The notes under the pieces were generated by a model. That model was not told the DNA's origin, made no database searches, and worked only from the letters and a program-made list of their open reading frames with translations. This document shows, piece after piece, positions 8,630 to 16,743 of a stretch of 64,000 nt of DNA. How positions within the stretch are numbered: position 1 is the first letter of the stretch; every line of letters starts with the position of its first letter. Source of the DNA: a virus; the IMG/VR virus record IMGVR_UViG_3300045922_000293, positions 49,161 to 113,160 of that record. The stretch is one strand, 5' to 3'. Made by a program: the position numbers and the translations under genes.

Positions 8630-9076
8630 ATGCCTATTTTTAAGTTTGATTGCCCTGAATGTGGGTTGACGTTTGAAAAATTGGTTCAAAACCGCAACAT
8701 AAAAGAGATGGAGTGTATTCATTGTGCTTTCACTGCTCAAAAGCGCCTTAGCGCGTTCAATTCACAGTTTGCGGACGCTAAAAATGCATCACGCGGATTC
8801 TCAGGTGTTTATGATCTTGATGTCAATTTAGACAAAAATTTAGGGCGTGATGCACAAAACCGCTGGGAGATCATTAAGAATCGTGAGTCTCAAAAAGATC
8901 GTATGCATGCATCCGTTGCGCAGCAAACAGGGGTGAAAGACGCTAGGGTGGCGCTCAAGCGTGATCTTGATTTGAAGGAGCCCGTGTATGAACCCATGAC
9001 CCGTCAAGAGGTTCTGACGAACGTGAAGTTAAGGCGTGAGGCCCGGGCTTATGAAGCGGAAATGAAAAAGGGTTAG
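8630..9076 (+). CDS. FmdB-like zinc ribbon protein (148 aa)
   Basis: The N-terminus MPIFKFDCPECGLTFEKLV with a second pair ECIHC some 20 residues on is the pattern of the FmdB/CxxC_CxxC zinc-ribbon family. The remainder is charged and helical (NRWEIIKNRESQKDRMHA) without a known domain. ATG 8630 is two bases after the preceding stop, so the gene is in the same operon as the structural protein. Phage members of this family have no settled function; zinc-dependent assembly or RNA/DNA binding are possible. Confidence 0.62.
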   Translation: MPIFKFDCPECGLTFEKLVQNRNIKEMECIHCAFTAQKRLSAFNSQFADAKNASRGFSGVYDLDVNLDKNLGRDAQNRWEIIKNRESQKDRMHASVAQQTGVKDARVALKRDLDLKEPVYEPMTRQEVLTNVKLRREARAYEAEMKKG

Positions 9077-9133
9077 AGTTTTTATGTGAGGGGATGTGTG
9101 CTCCTACCTTTCACATCTATCTAAAAACAAGGT

Positions 9134-10078
9134 ATGTTTTATCCTATGTATCAAAAGCCTGTGAGCGTGCAGAAGAGCTTATCCGTTATATCTGTAGAGT
9201 CTACCGCGTTTGATGTGCTGGCTAGTGAGGGTCGTATTGCCTCGGAAAGATTAACCTCGCAGATGCTTTATCCTAATATGCCTCTCATCGTGATCTGTGA
9301 GGAGAACGGGCAGAAGCATTCTTTACTGGCCATTGCGCTGAAAGAAGAAGATAAGGAAAAGCGTACAATTACGGTACATAAGGTGTCACATGGCAAAGAC
9401 GGCGGGAGTGTTAACGGGATCAAACCCCGTAATAAAGAGCAGAGCTTGTTATTAGCTCTGCTCCAAATGATGCATGTGCGAGTGCTTGTCGTCACAGGTC
9501 CGGCGGGTACGGGTAAGAGCTTGTGTATTGCAGCGCATGCTTTTGAGGTGATCAGTAAGACCAAAGATATGAAGTTGGTCTTGACGAAGCCCTTAGAGAT
9601 CGTGACGGGGACGCGTTTTTGGGGTACCATGCCCGGAAATGCAGATGAGAAGTTTGAGCCTTTTCTTAAATCTTTTTCAGTTCTCTTTGAGTCCATCTCG
9701 CCAAGGGGTGCGAGTACCCGTGAATATGTGGATGGATTGTTAAAGAGCAAGCGCATCGAATTCTATCCCTTAGAAGTGATGCGCGGGGTGTCTCACCGAA
9801 ATAGTTATGTGTGGTATGATGAAGCGCAAAACATGGATTGTCATGAAATGCTTACATTAGGATCACGCATTGATGATGTGGGACAGAGCCGTCTTGTTTT
9901 ATCAGGTGATTTGTATCAACAGGATCGTCATATCGCCCGTCCTGAAACAGGCTTGCACCACCTTGTGACCTCAAAGCATTTCTTGGAGTCCCCTCACACG
10001 GCACACATGGATCTCAATAAGATTGAGCGGGGCGTCGTGTGTCAGCTATTCCATGATATCTTCAGTGGTCTCGCCTAG
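9134..10078 (+). CDS. phoH: PhoH-family ATPase
   Basis: 314 aa. After a divergent N-terminal ~100 residues comes a PhoH-type P-loop domain: GPAGTGKS at 122-129, then LTKPLEIVTG and a GTMPGNADEKFEPFL segment typical of PhoH, PLEVMRGVSHRNSYVWYDEAQNM (Walker B with DEAQN), and a sensor-like LSGDLYQQD. PhoH proteins are cytoplasmic RNA-linked ATPases, common as host-like genes in phages. The gene is followed by a terminator and a new promoter, so it ends its operon. Confidence 0.85.
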   Translation: MFYPMYQKPVSVQKSLSVISVESTAFDVLASEGRIASERLTSQMLYPNMPLIVICEENGQKHSLLAIALKEEDKEKRTITVHKVSHGKDGGSVNGIKPRNKEQSLLLALLQMMHVRVLVVTGPAGTGKSLCIAAHAFEVISKTKDMKLVLTKPLEIVTGTRFWGTMPGNADEKFEPFLKSFSVLFESISPRGASTREYVDGLLKSKRIEFYPLEVMRGVSHRNSYVWYDEAQNMDCHEMLTLGSRIDDVGQSRLVLSGDLYQQDRHIARPETGLHHLVTSKHFLESPHTAHMDLNKIERGVVCQLFHDIFSGLA

Positions 10079-10140
10079 ACATGATCCGATCTTAGATCGT
10101 CTTTCGCGAAATTCCTTTTAATACCCCACCGTGTTTAAAG

Positions 10141-10163
10141 CCTTCGTGTAAGAAGGTCTTTTT
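10141..10163 (+). terminator. intrinsic terminator after phoH-like gene
   Basis: Stem CCTTC / GAAGG with a 6-nt GTGTAA loop followed by TCTTTTT. This is the clearest intrinsic terminator in the window. Confidence 0.65.
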
Positions 10164-10178
10164 ATCAAGCCGCTATCT

Positions 10179-10208
10179 TTGCCATACGGCAAAGAATCCG
10201 GATATGAT
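10179..10208 (+). promoter_or_regulatory. sigma70-like promoter for the tail sheath gene
   Basis: -35 TTGCCA (10179-10184; 5 of 6 to consensus), 18-bp spacer, -10 TATGAT (10203-10208; 5 of 6). The 18-bp inverted repeat 10177-10194 covers the -35, so a repressor or activator could bind there. ATG 10248 lies 40 bases downstream with AAGGA at 10233-10237. Confidence 0.55.
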
Positions 10209-10247
10209 TTTAAAAGTGAATAGATAAAAGCGAAGGACTTGACGCCC

Positions 10248-13200
10248 ATGAGTATTTTCCCTACCTATGCTCCTCCCGGTGTATACACACAGACGCGCGC
10301 ACAGCAAGATGCGAGTGGCCCTCCCAATGGCCTCCGTCTCCCCGTGTTTATCGGTACGGGCAAAGAGACGTTGCGTCGCGTCAACCTAGAGCTGATTAGG
10401 GGTTCTTCTGTACAAGCGGATCAGCGCATTAATCGTGAGTCTGTCGCGGAGCGCGCTATTATAGCACAGACGGGCGAGACCACTTTCGTGCTAGGTGCGT
10501 TTGATGGTGTCACGAATCGTATTCAGGTTTTGAATTTTCCGATTACGAATGGGAGCGGCCAGGGCCTTCCGAGCAATAATGTGGCGGATGTGGTTGTGAC
10601 GGTGAACGGCATCCCCGTCCGTCCCGCCGGAATGCGCGGCGCGTTAGGTGTGATCACGCTTCAAATTCCCCCGTTGCCCGGTGATGATGTGCGCGTGACG
10701 TACTCGTTCAAGCGCACGGACACCCTCATCACAGATGATCTCAGTGCTCAGGTCACCACCCAACCCGCTCGATTGTTTGGTGCTTTGCCTGAACCTTATA
10801 CGATTGTATCAGGCGTCAATGACACCCTGATTTTGATCGTTGATGGTGTGACACATACCCGCACCTTACCTGCTGTGACGGGTATCACGGCTTCGGATCT
10901 TGCGGTACAAATCAATGGCTTGCTTATCCCCGGTTTGACGGTGTTTGCGGATACTGATAATAGGGGTCAGGGCCGTCTTGTGTTCGAGGCAGCGCAGGGG
11001 ATCCTTATCGGGGCGGGAACCGCAAACGGGGTGCTAGGATTCATCACGGGACAGCGTACAAGGCGCAATCAGGTATTCTTCACGAATCAGGGGCCGATTG
11101 TGGATGGTCGTAACGGCGGCATCACGACGACGGACCCAACAGATGTGAGCGTGCGCGTGGACAACGTGCCTGTCATTCCCCTTGCGGTGGATGGGACAAA
11201 CTACTCAGTCACGTTGCCCTTTGCACCAGCGCCGGGGGCTCGGGTTGAAATCACCTATTTCTTTAATGCTTGGCAAGACACGTTTGACTACCTTCCTGAT
11301 ACGGGAGTCACGAATGTGCTTCAGGTGGGAAACATCCCCGACAAGCGCGATTATCGTGAAGAGCTTGATTATGTGGTCCTAAATGATCGCATCCTATGGG
11401 GTGCCGCGACGAATATCATGTCGGGTGTGAACACGGGGGGCACGGATCCTTTCGGATCGGAGCAGATCTCAACGCTTCTGATCGATAACCGTATGTATCT
11501 AGAGCGCGCGACAAGATTTGTGGATCGTTCCGTAAGCCCCGCCCGCGAGTCGAATACGACGTTTATTCTTGAAAATATTCCCACGCTAGGTAATGGGCGG
11601 GATACGCCACTGAATCTTGACGTCTTTCATGCGGTCGCCAACGATCGTATTCAGGTGCCCTCAAATCGAACGGATTTGATTCAAGTCTTTACAGGCCCCA
11701 ACTTATCGAGTGCTCTGCTTGAAGGCCCGAGAAGCGTTGTGCGTGTTACGGCGACAAATCGTAGGGTGACATTAGCGGAGCCAATCCCACCTGATCATTT
11801 CATTTGGGTGTCTTATTACTATAATCGTCTGCGTGATGATCGTTATACGCTAGAGGTGCAGACGCAGACTTCGGGTCTTATTCCGGGCCAGTACACGGTC
11901 ACGTCACGACTCCAGGGTCAACGCTTGTATGATGTGCGTTTTGGTACGACAACTTCTAGCGTGCCGATTGCATGGCCCTCCGGTGTTGAGACGGATCCTG
12001 ACGGGTTCATTGTAGGAGGTCAGGGGCGTAATGAAACCGTGACGGTCACATTTACGCAGATTCCTGCCACCCCCGCAATTCTCACGAATACGTCAACGGG
12101 GCCTTATGACCTGTATGCGACTTTATCAGATCGGCTTTATATCAATGTATCAGGGACGCCGACTACAACGAATTTGAATCAGCCCGCTCCGGGCACCCTT
12201 GTGAGCGGCGCGCATCCTTCTGCAACATTGTTCACCTTTACCCCTTCAAATAACGTCTTCTCTTTTGAGCTGGATGGGGTGGTGTTCAATGCGAATATTC
12301 CCGCAGGTGTGTACACGGGTCCGCAGATTGTTGAGCGTATGAATCGCGCCGCGTTGCCCTTATCTACCGTGACGGCGGGCATTGCACAGCCTTATGATAT
12401 TATCTCACAGGTGCAAGGCACGAATGCCGCGCCGTTTGATATCTTCTCGCAGATCACGGGGTCACAAGTTGGGCCGTTCAATATCTTCGCAGCGGTGCAA
12501 GGTACGAACGCGGGGCCTTTTGATATCTTTGCAGAGATTCTTGGGACGAATGTGGGGCCTTTTGATACGTTCGCGACGCTGACCACGCCTAGCTCCGAGC
12601 CTTTTGATACCACACTCGGCAATCATGTTTTTGATCTTACGGTCAACGGTGTCCCTGTAAGCGTCAACCTCACGGTGGGCGCGGCAGAGACGGCGGCTAC
12701 CCTGATCGCGGATATTACCGCCGAGCTGACGCTTCAAGGCTTAAATGTCGGGCCTTTGACCTTCCCCACTACAAATGATGTGGAGGTCTTGAATCAGGCG
12801 GGTGCAATTGAAATACGCGCAACAGATTCAGTGGTCATCGGCGCAGGTACGGCGAACACACCTTTTGGTTTTGTAGGCGGCGAGACGAGTAACGCTGTGG
12901 TGAATTTTGACGTTGAAATTAACGGCACAGGTGTGAATGCGATTCTACAGGGAGCGGCGGCTGTGCCAACATCAGCGGTGATTACCGCGTTGAGCGCAGC
13001 GGCGACCGCAGCGGCATTCAATGTGGGCCCACTCAATGTATTGACAAATGATGTGGTGTTTGAAAACATTGCGGGGGCGGTGCGTATCCGATCAACCAAC
13101 ACCGTCGAGATCGGATTGCAGACGATCACTAACACCCTTCTCGGCTTTGCAGACGCAGATCTTGACCGAGCGGATAATGCACTTGAGTTCAATATTGATG

Positions 13201-16200
13201 TAAACGCCGCCCCCATCGCTGTCCCTGTAACATTGCGAGGTGGTATCGCGATCCCCACAAGCCGTATCGCGGAAGATGTCAATGATGCGATTGCGTTAGC
13301 GGGCCTGACTCAGGGACCATTGACGACACTCACGAATCAAGCCCATGCTCTTGTGGGCCCGGGGCAAACGCTACGCATTGAAGTGAAAGAGTCGATCACT
13401 GTGCTTGCGGAGACTGCAAACGGTGCGCTTGGTCTAGTGCCCGCTACGATCACCGCCCCGAATGTGTTTGACTTCACTGTCAATACCATTCCTGTCACAG
13501 CCTCTTTACTTGGGAATGCGGCGGGCCGTCATGTTCCCGCTGCAAATATTGCGACAGCACTGAACGCTGCCGCAGCTTTGGCGGGTGTGACCGTGGGCGT
13601 GCTTACGGTCCCCGGTAATGATTTTGATGCGGCGGTGTTAGCGGCTTCTATTCTACAGCTTCAGGCCACGCAGAATATCACGATCGGCGCGGGGACCGCT
13701 AACCCCGTATTAGGCTTTACCAATCTCGCTACAGCATCCTCCCCCAATACGTTTGACCTTGAAGTGAACGGCACCCCCGTCACGGTCTTGTTTAACGGGG
13801 GGAGGGGTATTGCTGCGTCACAGATTCAAACCGAGATCGAGGCTGCTTTGATCAGCTCTTTGATTGTGGTAGGGGACGTGAGTGTGAGTGGTAATGAGGC
13901 GGATGTGAGTGTTCAGAACGGGCGTGTCCGTATCAGGGCGAGGGACTCTGTTGAGGTGCTTGCAGGGAATGCCAACCCTGTGTTAGGATTTGCAGACAAC
14001 ACGGCGGTCACCACCTCAGATCAGCTCACCTTTATCATGAATGGTGTCCCCGTCAACGTCACATTAAATCGTCTTGCGAATCAAAGTGCCCTCTCTATTG
14101 CTGCCCAGATCAATGCTCAAGCGGTCGTGGCAGGTCTCAATGTGGGCCCAATCACGACACCGGGATTTGAGGCGCAGGCGGTGAGCGTCAACGGGCGTCT
14201 ACAGGTGCAAGCGTATCAGGATCTTGAGGTAGTTGCGGCGTCAGCGAACGGGATTTTTGGTCTTGTGCCTAGTGTGCTGCCCTCCAATGTGGAATTTGCA
14301 AAATATCGATCGGGCCTCAATACGGATCGATTCTTGATCCGATCCCGTGTACTCCCCACCAATCCCTCACAGGTAAGCCGTATCCGTATCCTGAGCGGAA
14401 CCGCAAATGCAACGCTTCTGTTTACCCCGTTTGCGGATGCCACGGGAACAGAGCGCGCGGTCAACAAGCCCGCTACGGTGATTGGTACGAATGTGACTCC
14501 TTTGCAAATTCAGAATCTTGCACTTCAAAATCCTGTCTTGCGTGTACGCTTGCAGGGGTCTGAATTTCAAGTCACGGGCTTTACGCTTGTCACGAACTTA
14601 GCGGATGTGGCCAACGTCATCAACACCGTGATCGCAGGGGCGGGCAGTGTGACAGTGGAGGGTCAGCGTTTGCGTGTGACCAGTGCGGTGGATACCCCCG
14701 ACAGCCTTGTGGAGATCGTGCCTGCTCCCGCCAATAGTTTCTTAGGATTTACGGGAACGGAGCGCGGGGTGTTGCGACGAGTCGCCGCATCAGAAGTGGC
14801 AGCGGTCCTCAATTGGCAGTCTTTAGACTGGCTCGCGCCCTCGGCTACAGACTTCAATGGTCAAGCCTTTGCGGATGTGTTGGGTGTTCAGGGTCAAGGG
14901 TCATTCTTGCGTATGACCACGTTTGAGGAAGGCGCGCTCCGCTCTCTTCTGATCGCGACGGGTGTACAGGATGCCACCAATGATACGGTGATTGGTCTAC
15001 AGCCTGGGGATAATGCTAGCGGTACAGATCCTATTGACGGGTTTCATGTCACGTCAAACATCCCGAATGGGTCAAGCGGTCATGGTACGGTGGGGCGAAC
15101 CTATACGGATGCCGTCACGGGGCTCAGGTTCACGGTCCTCGCTCCTACAGGTGGGGCTTATGTAGTAGGTGAGAGTTTTACTCTTGTTGTGTCGGACACA
15201 TTCTTGACGGGAGCAAGACCAACACAGGCGATGCCTGGCCTTGAGACGATTGTGACCACTACGGCTGGCGTAGGCGTTCTTGATACGGGTATTCTCGACT
15301 CTTATGATGGGGGTGGCTTTGAGCCCCGTGTCAATGATTTTTATTACATGTCTTATGACTATGTAAAGCCTGATTTCGACATACGCTTGTTCACTTCATT
15401 AGCGGATGTGATTGCGGAGTATGGGGATCTAGACGTAGATAATGCTTTGACTGTGGCGGCATTCTTGGCTTTCCAGAATGGTGCTAGCGTGATTGCATGC
15501 AAGCAGGTTGTGCGTCAGCCCGGACTTGATCAGGCATCCTCTACAGCTTATATTCAAGCGATTCAGGATCTGGAGAAACCTTTAGCGGGGGGCATTAACG
15601 CGGATGTGATTGTCCCTCTCACGTTTGATCTTAATGTGTTCAATGCCGCCGTGAGATCGGCGGAGGTACAATCCTCTATCCGCTATCGTCAAGAGCGTTC
15701 CTGCATCTTCGGTGTAGCCTCGGGTGTACGCCCGCAAGAGGCGCAGGCATTGGCGCGGGGGCTTCGCTCAGAGAGGGCGGTGATCGTGTACCCCGATTCA
15801 TTGATTATCTCCTTGCCGGATGCATTAGGCATATCACGTCAGTTTGTTGTGGATGGAGTGTTTGCTGCCGCTGCTTTCGCGGGTCTTAGTGTGTCACCTC
15901 AATTTGATATTGCGGAGCCAATGACCCGCAAGAGTATTGCAGGTTTTGATCGCTTGAATCGATCCCTTGATGAGATCGAGAAGAATAGTCTCGCTATTGA
16001 CGGTGTGACGGTTCTTGAAGATAATGGAGGATCGGTGCGTGTGCGACATAGCCGTACGACGGATCCTTCAAGTGTATTTACGTCAGAACCAAGCGTTGTA
16101 GCGATCAAAGACTTTGTTCAGATCCGAACCCGACGGGTATTGGATCGCTATATTGGTCAGAAGTTCTTGATCAGCCGTGCAGCGGATGTGGAAACCACCC

Positions 16201-16373
16201 TATCGGGCTTGCTCAATTCTCTTGTGGACTCTGAGATCATTAGGGGATTTGGTGGGGTGAGCGCCGTCCCCAGTCCGATTGATCCTACGGCGCTTGAAGT
16301 GGTAGCATTTTACAGCCCAGTCTTTCCTCTGAATTTCATCCGCCTCACATTTACCCTCCGATCCTCAACCTAA
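10248..16373 (+). CDS. giant contractile tail sheath protein with repeat-rich insertion (2041 aa)
   Basis: The sheath forms the contractile outer cylinder of the tail. ATG 10248 is chosen over TTG 10239 because AAGGA sits 10 nt upstream of it. The N-terminus (YAPPGVYTQT... LPVFIGTGKE) is the usual sheath start. The last ~350 residues match a sheath core: FYYMSYDYVKPDFDIRLF, ADVIAEYGDLD, AAFLAFQNGASVIACKQV, then a C-terminal domain ending NFIRLTFTLRSST. Known sheaths are usually ~400-700 aa, so ~1300 residues are extra. They hold one module copy (~183-270), a beta-rich region, a half module, five 14-aa repeats, then six tandem ~92-aa modules (12600-14290) and a diverged seventh. The extra part probably projects from the tail surface as adhesive or stabilising domains. 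The gene is expressed from its own promoter. Confidence 0.78.
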   Translation: MSIFPTYAPPGVYTQTRAQQDASGPPNGLRLPVFIGTGKETLRRVNLELIRGSSVQADQRINRESVAERAIIAQTGETTFVLGAFDGVTNRIQVLNFPITNGSGQGLPSNNVADVVVTVNGIPVRPAGMRGALGVITLQIPPLPGDDVRVTYSFKRTDTLITDDLSAQVTTQPARLFGALPEPYTIVSGVNDTLILIVDGVTHTRTLPAVTGITASDLAVQINGLLIPGLTVFADTDNRGQGRLVFEAAQGILIGAGTANGVLGFITGQRTRRNQVFFTNQGPIVDGRNGGITTTDPTDVSVRVDNVPVIPLAVDGTNYSVTLPFAPAPGARVEITYFFNAWQDTFDYLPDTGVTNVLQVGNIPDKRDYREELDYVVLNDRILWGAATNIMSGVNTGGTDPFGSEQISTLLIDNRMYLERATRFVDRSVSPARESNTTFILENIPTLGNGRDTPLNLDVFHAVANDRIQVPSNRTDLIQVFTGPNLSSALLEGPRSVVRVTATNRRVTLAEPIPPDHFIWVSYYYNRLRDDRYTLEVQTQTSGLIPGQYTVTSRLQGQRLYDVRFGTTTSSVPIAWPSGVETDPDGFIVGGQGRNETVTVTFTQIPATPAILTNTSTGPYDLYATLSDRLYINVSGTPTTTNLNQPAPGTLVSGAHPSATLFTFTPSNNVFSFELDGVVFNANIPAGVYTGPQIVERMNRAALPLSTVTAGIAQPYDIISQVQGTNAAPFDIFSQITGSQVGPFNIFAAVQGTNAGPFDIFAEILGTNVGPFDTFATLTTPSSEPFDTTLGNHVFDLTVNGVPVSVNLTVGAAETAATLIADITAELTLQGLNVGPLTFPTTNDVEVLNQAGAIEIRATDSVVIGAGTANTPFGFVGGETSNAVVNFDVEINGTGVNAILQGAAAVPTSAVITALSAAATAAAFNVGPLNVLTNDVVFENIAGAVRIRSTNTVEIGLQTITNTLLGFADADLDRADNALEFNIDVNAAPIAVPVTLRGGIAIPTSRIAEDVNDAIALAGLTQGPLTTLTNQAHALVGPGQTLRIEVKESITVLAETANGALGLVPATITAPNVFDFTVNTIPVTASLLGNAAGRHVPAANIATALNAAAALAGVTVGVLTVPGNDFDAAVLAASILQLQATQNITIGAGTANPVLGFTNLATASSPNTFDLEVNGTPVTVLFNGGRGIAASQIQTEIEAALISSLIVVGDVSVSGNEADVSVQNGRVRIRARDSVEVLAGNANPVLGFADNTAVTTSDQLTFIMNGVPVNVTLNRLANQSALSIAAQINAQAVVAGLNVGPITTPGFEAQAVSVNGRLQVQAYQDLEVVAASANGIFGLVPSVLPSNVEFAKYRSGLNTDRFLIRSRVLPTNPSQVSRIRILSGTANATLLFTPFADATGTERAVNKPATVIGTNVTPLQIQNLALQNPVLRVRLQGSEFQVTGFTLVTNLADVANVINTVIAGAGSVTVEGQRLRVTSAVDTPDSLVEIVPAPANSFLGFTGTERGVLRRVAASEVAAVLNWQSLDWLAPSATDFNGQAFADVLGVQGQGSFLRMTTFEEGALRSLLIATGVQDATNDTVIGLQPGDNASGTDPIDGFHVTSNIPNGSSGHGTVGRTYTDAVTGLRFTVLAPTGGAYVVGESFTLVVSDTFLTGARPTQAMPGLETIVTTTAGVGVLDTGILDSYDGGGFEPRVNDFYYMSYDYVKPDFDIRLFTSLADVIAEYGDLDVDNALTVAAFLAFQNGASVIACKQVVRQPGLDQASSTAYIQAIQDLEKPLAGGINADVIVPLTFDLNVFNAAVRSAEVQSSIRYRQERSCIFGVASGVRPQEAQALARGLRSERAVIVYPDSLIISLPDALGISRQFVVDGVFAAAAFAGLSVSPQFDIAEPMTRKSIAGFDRLNRSLDEIEKNSLAIDGVTVLEDNGGSVRVRHSRTTDPSSVFTSEPSVVAIKDFVQIRTRRVLDRYIGQKFLISRAADVETTLSGLLNSLVDSEIIRGFGGVSAVPSPIDPTALEVVAFYSPVFPLNFIRLTFTLRSST
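12390..12599 (+). repeat. five in-frame 42-bp (14-aa) tandem repeats in the sheath gene
   Basis: Five units of exactly 42 bp, each encoding the pattern P-[FY]-[DN]-x-[IF]-[SA]-x-[VIL]-x-G-[TS]-[NQ]-x-[AG], for example PFDIFAEILGTNVG. A sixth unit begins with PFDT at 12600 and runs into the first full module. The register is perfect, while codons differ between units, so the repeat is old or under diversifying change. Confidence 0.85.
12600..14290 (+). repeat. six tandem ~92-aa modules in the sheath gene
   Basis: Each module starts with a strand like FDLTVNGVPVSVNL, has a helix (IADITAELTLQGLNVGPL), then a strand pair (AIEIRATDSVVIGAGTAN) and ends LGF or LGL. Approximate boundaries: 12600, 12898, 13174, 13459, 13741, 14021. 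A diverged copy follows near 14500-14770. The same module occurs once at ~10795-11055, once in the gene at 6825 and once in the gene at 41835. Confidence 0.75.
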
Positions 16374-16743
16374 AGCCTATTTGAAAGCCCTCAAATCGAA
16401 CCTAGCTAGATCTTGGCTACATCCTAATTGTCCCCCACAAAAATCATACTTTAGACTTGAAAAGTATGTGTGAGCAGGGTATAACCTGCTCGGGTCACTT
16501 TGAACCCTGATGAGTTGTTTAAGAGAGCGTTAAGGGTGTATTCCCACAGCGGAGCCCAAACGTATGTATCTTCTTGGGGGAATTGTGGCCAGCGCCGCTC
16601 CATGGTTGATCTTGTAAGTGAGGTCCTTCAACCATCCTCATGCTCAAGGGTGTAGGCTTGAGATAGGCCGTGCTTGGGCTAGAAGTTGTCTCCGGAGGGT
16701 GTGTAGAAGTTAGGAAGACGATGAAACATAAGAAGGAATGAAG
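16374..16743. other. 370-base noncoding region before the chaperonin gene: promoter and four inverted repeats
   Basis: No convincing gene longer than a few codons. Inverted repeats: CATACTTT...AAAGTATG (16446-16469), GAGCAGG...CCTGCTC (16472-16491), ATGGTTGA...TCAACCAT (16602-16635) and CTCAAG...CTTGAG (16643-16662). The first two overlap a sigma70-like promoter. About 250 bases of transcribed leader would precede the chaperonin. A six-codon ORF (MKHKKE) at 16721-16741 with its own AGGA overlaps the leader end. Confidence 0.6.
16457..16485 (+). promoter_or_regulatory. sigma70-like promoter for the chaperonin gene
   Basis: -35 TTGAAA (16457-16462), 17-bp spacer, -10 TATAAC (16480-16485): each one mismatch from consensus, with ideal spacing. 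Perfect inverted repeats cover the -35 (16446-16469) and the -10 (16472-16491), which could be operators or, once transcribed, the second could be a 5' hairpin. Confidence 0.6.

Larger units (their letters stand above)
10079..10247. other. intergenic control region before the sheath gene
   Basis: Contains CGATC-TTA-GATCG (small palindrome), a terminator hairpin at 10141-10163, a perfect inverted repeat CTTTGCC-ATAC-GGCAAAG (10177-10194) and a sigma70-like promoter. This is the boundary between the PhoH operon and the sheath gene. Confidence 0.6.

Noticed and set aside
9268-9756. 162-aa minus-strand frame opposite phoH
   Set aside because: Lies wholly antisense to a well-supported gene; long antisense frames are a side effect of codon bias here. 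The same applies to frames at 7431-7907, 12794-13282, 36891-37454 and 57569-58036 on the minus strand.
12390-12599. CRISPR-like array
   Set aside because: The repeats are adjacent without spacers, in frame and coding.
16374-16743. tRNA genes in the noncoding regions
   Set aside because: No T-loop (GTTCRA-type) with matching acceptor arms was found here or in the other intergenic regions.
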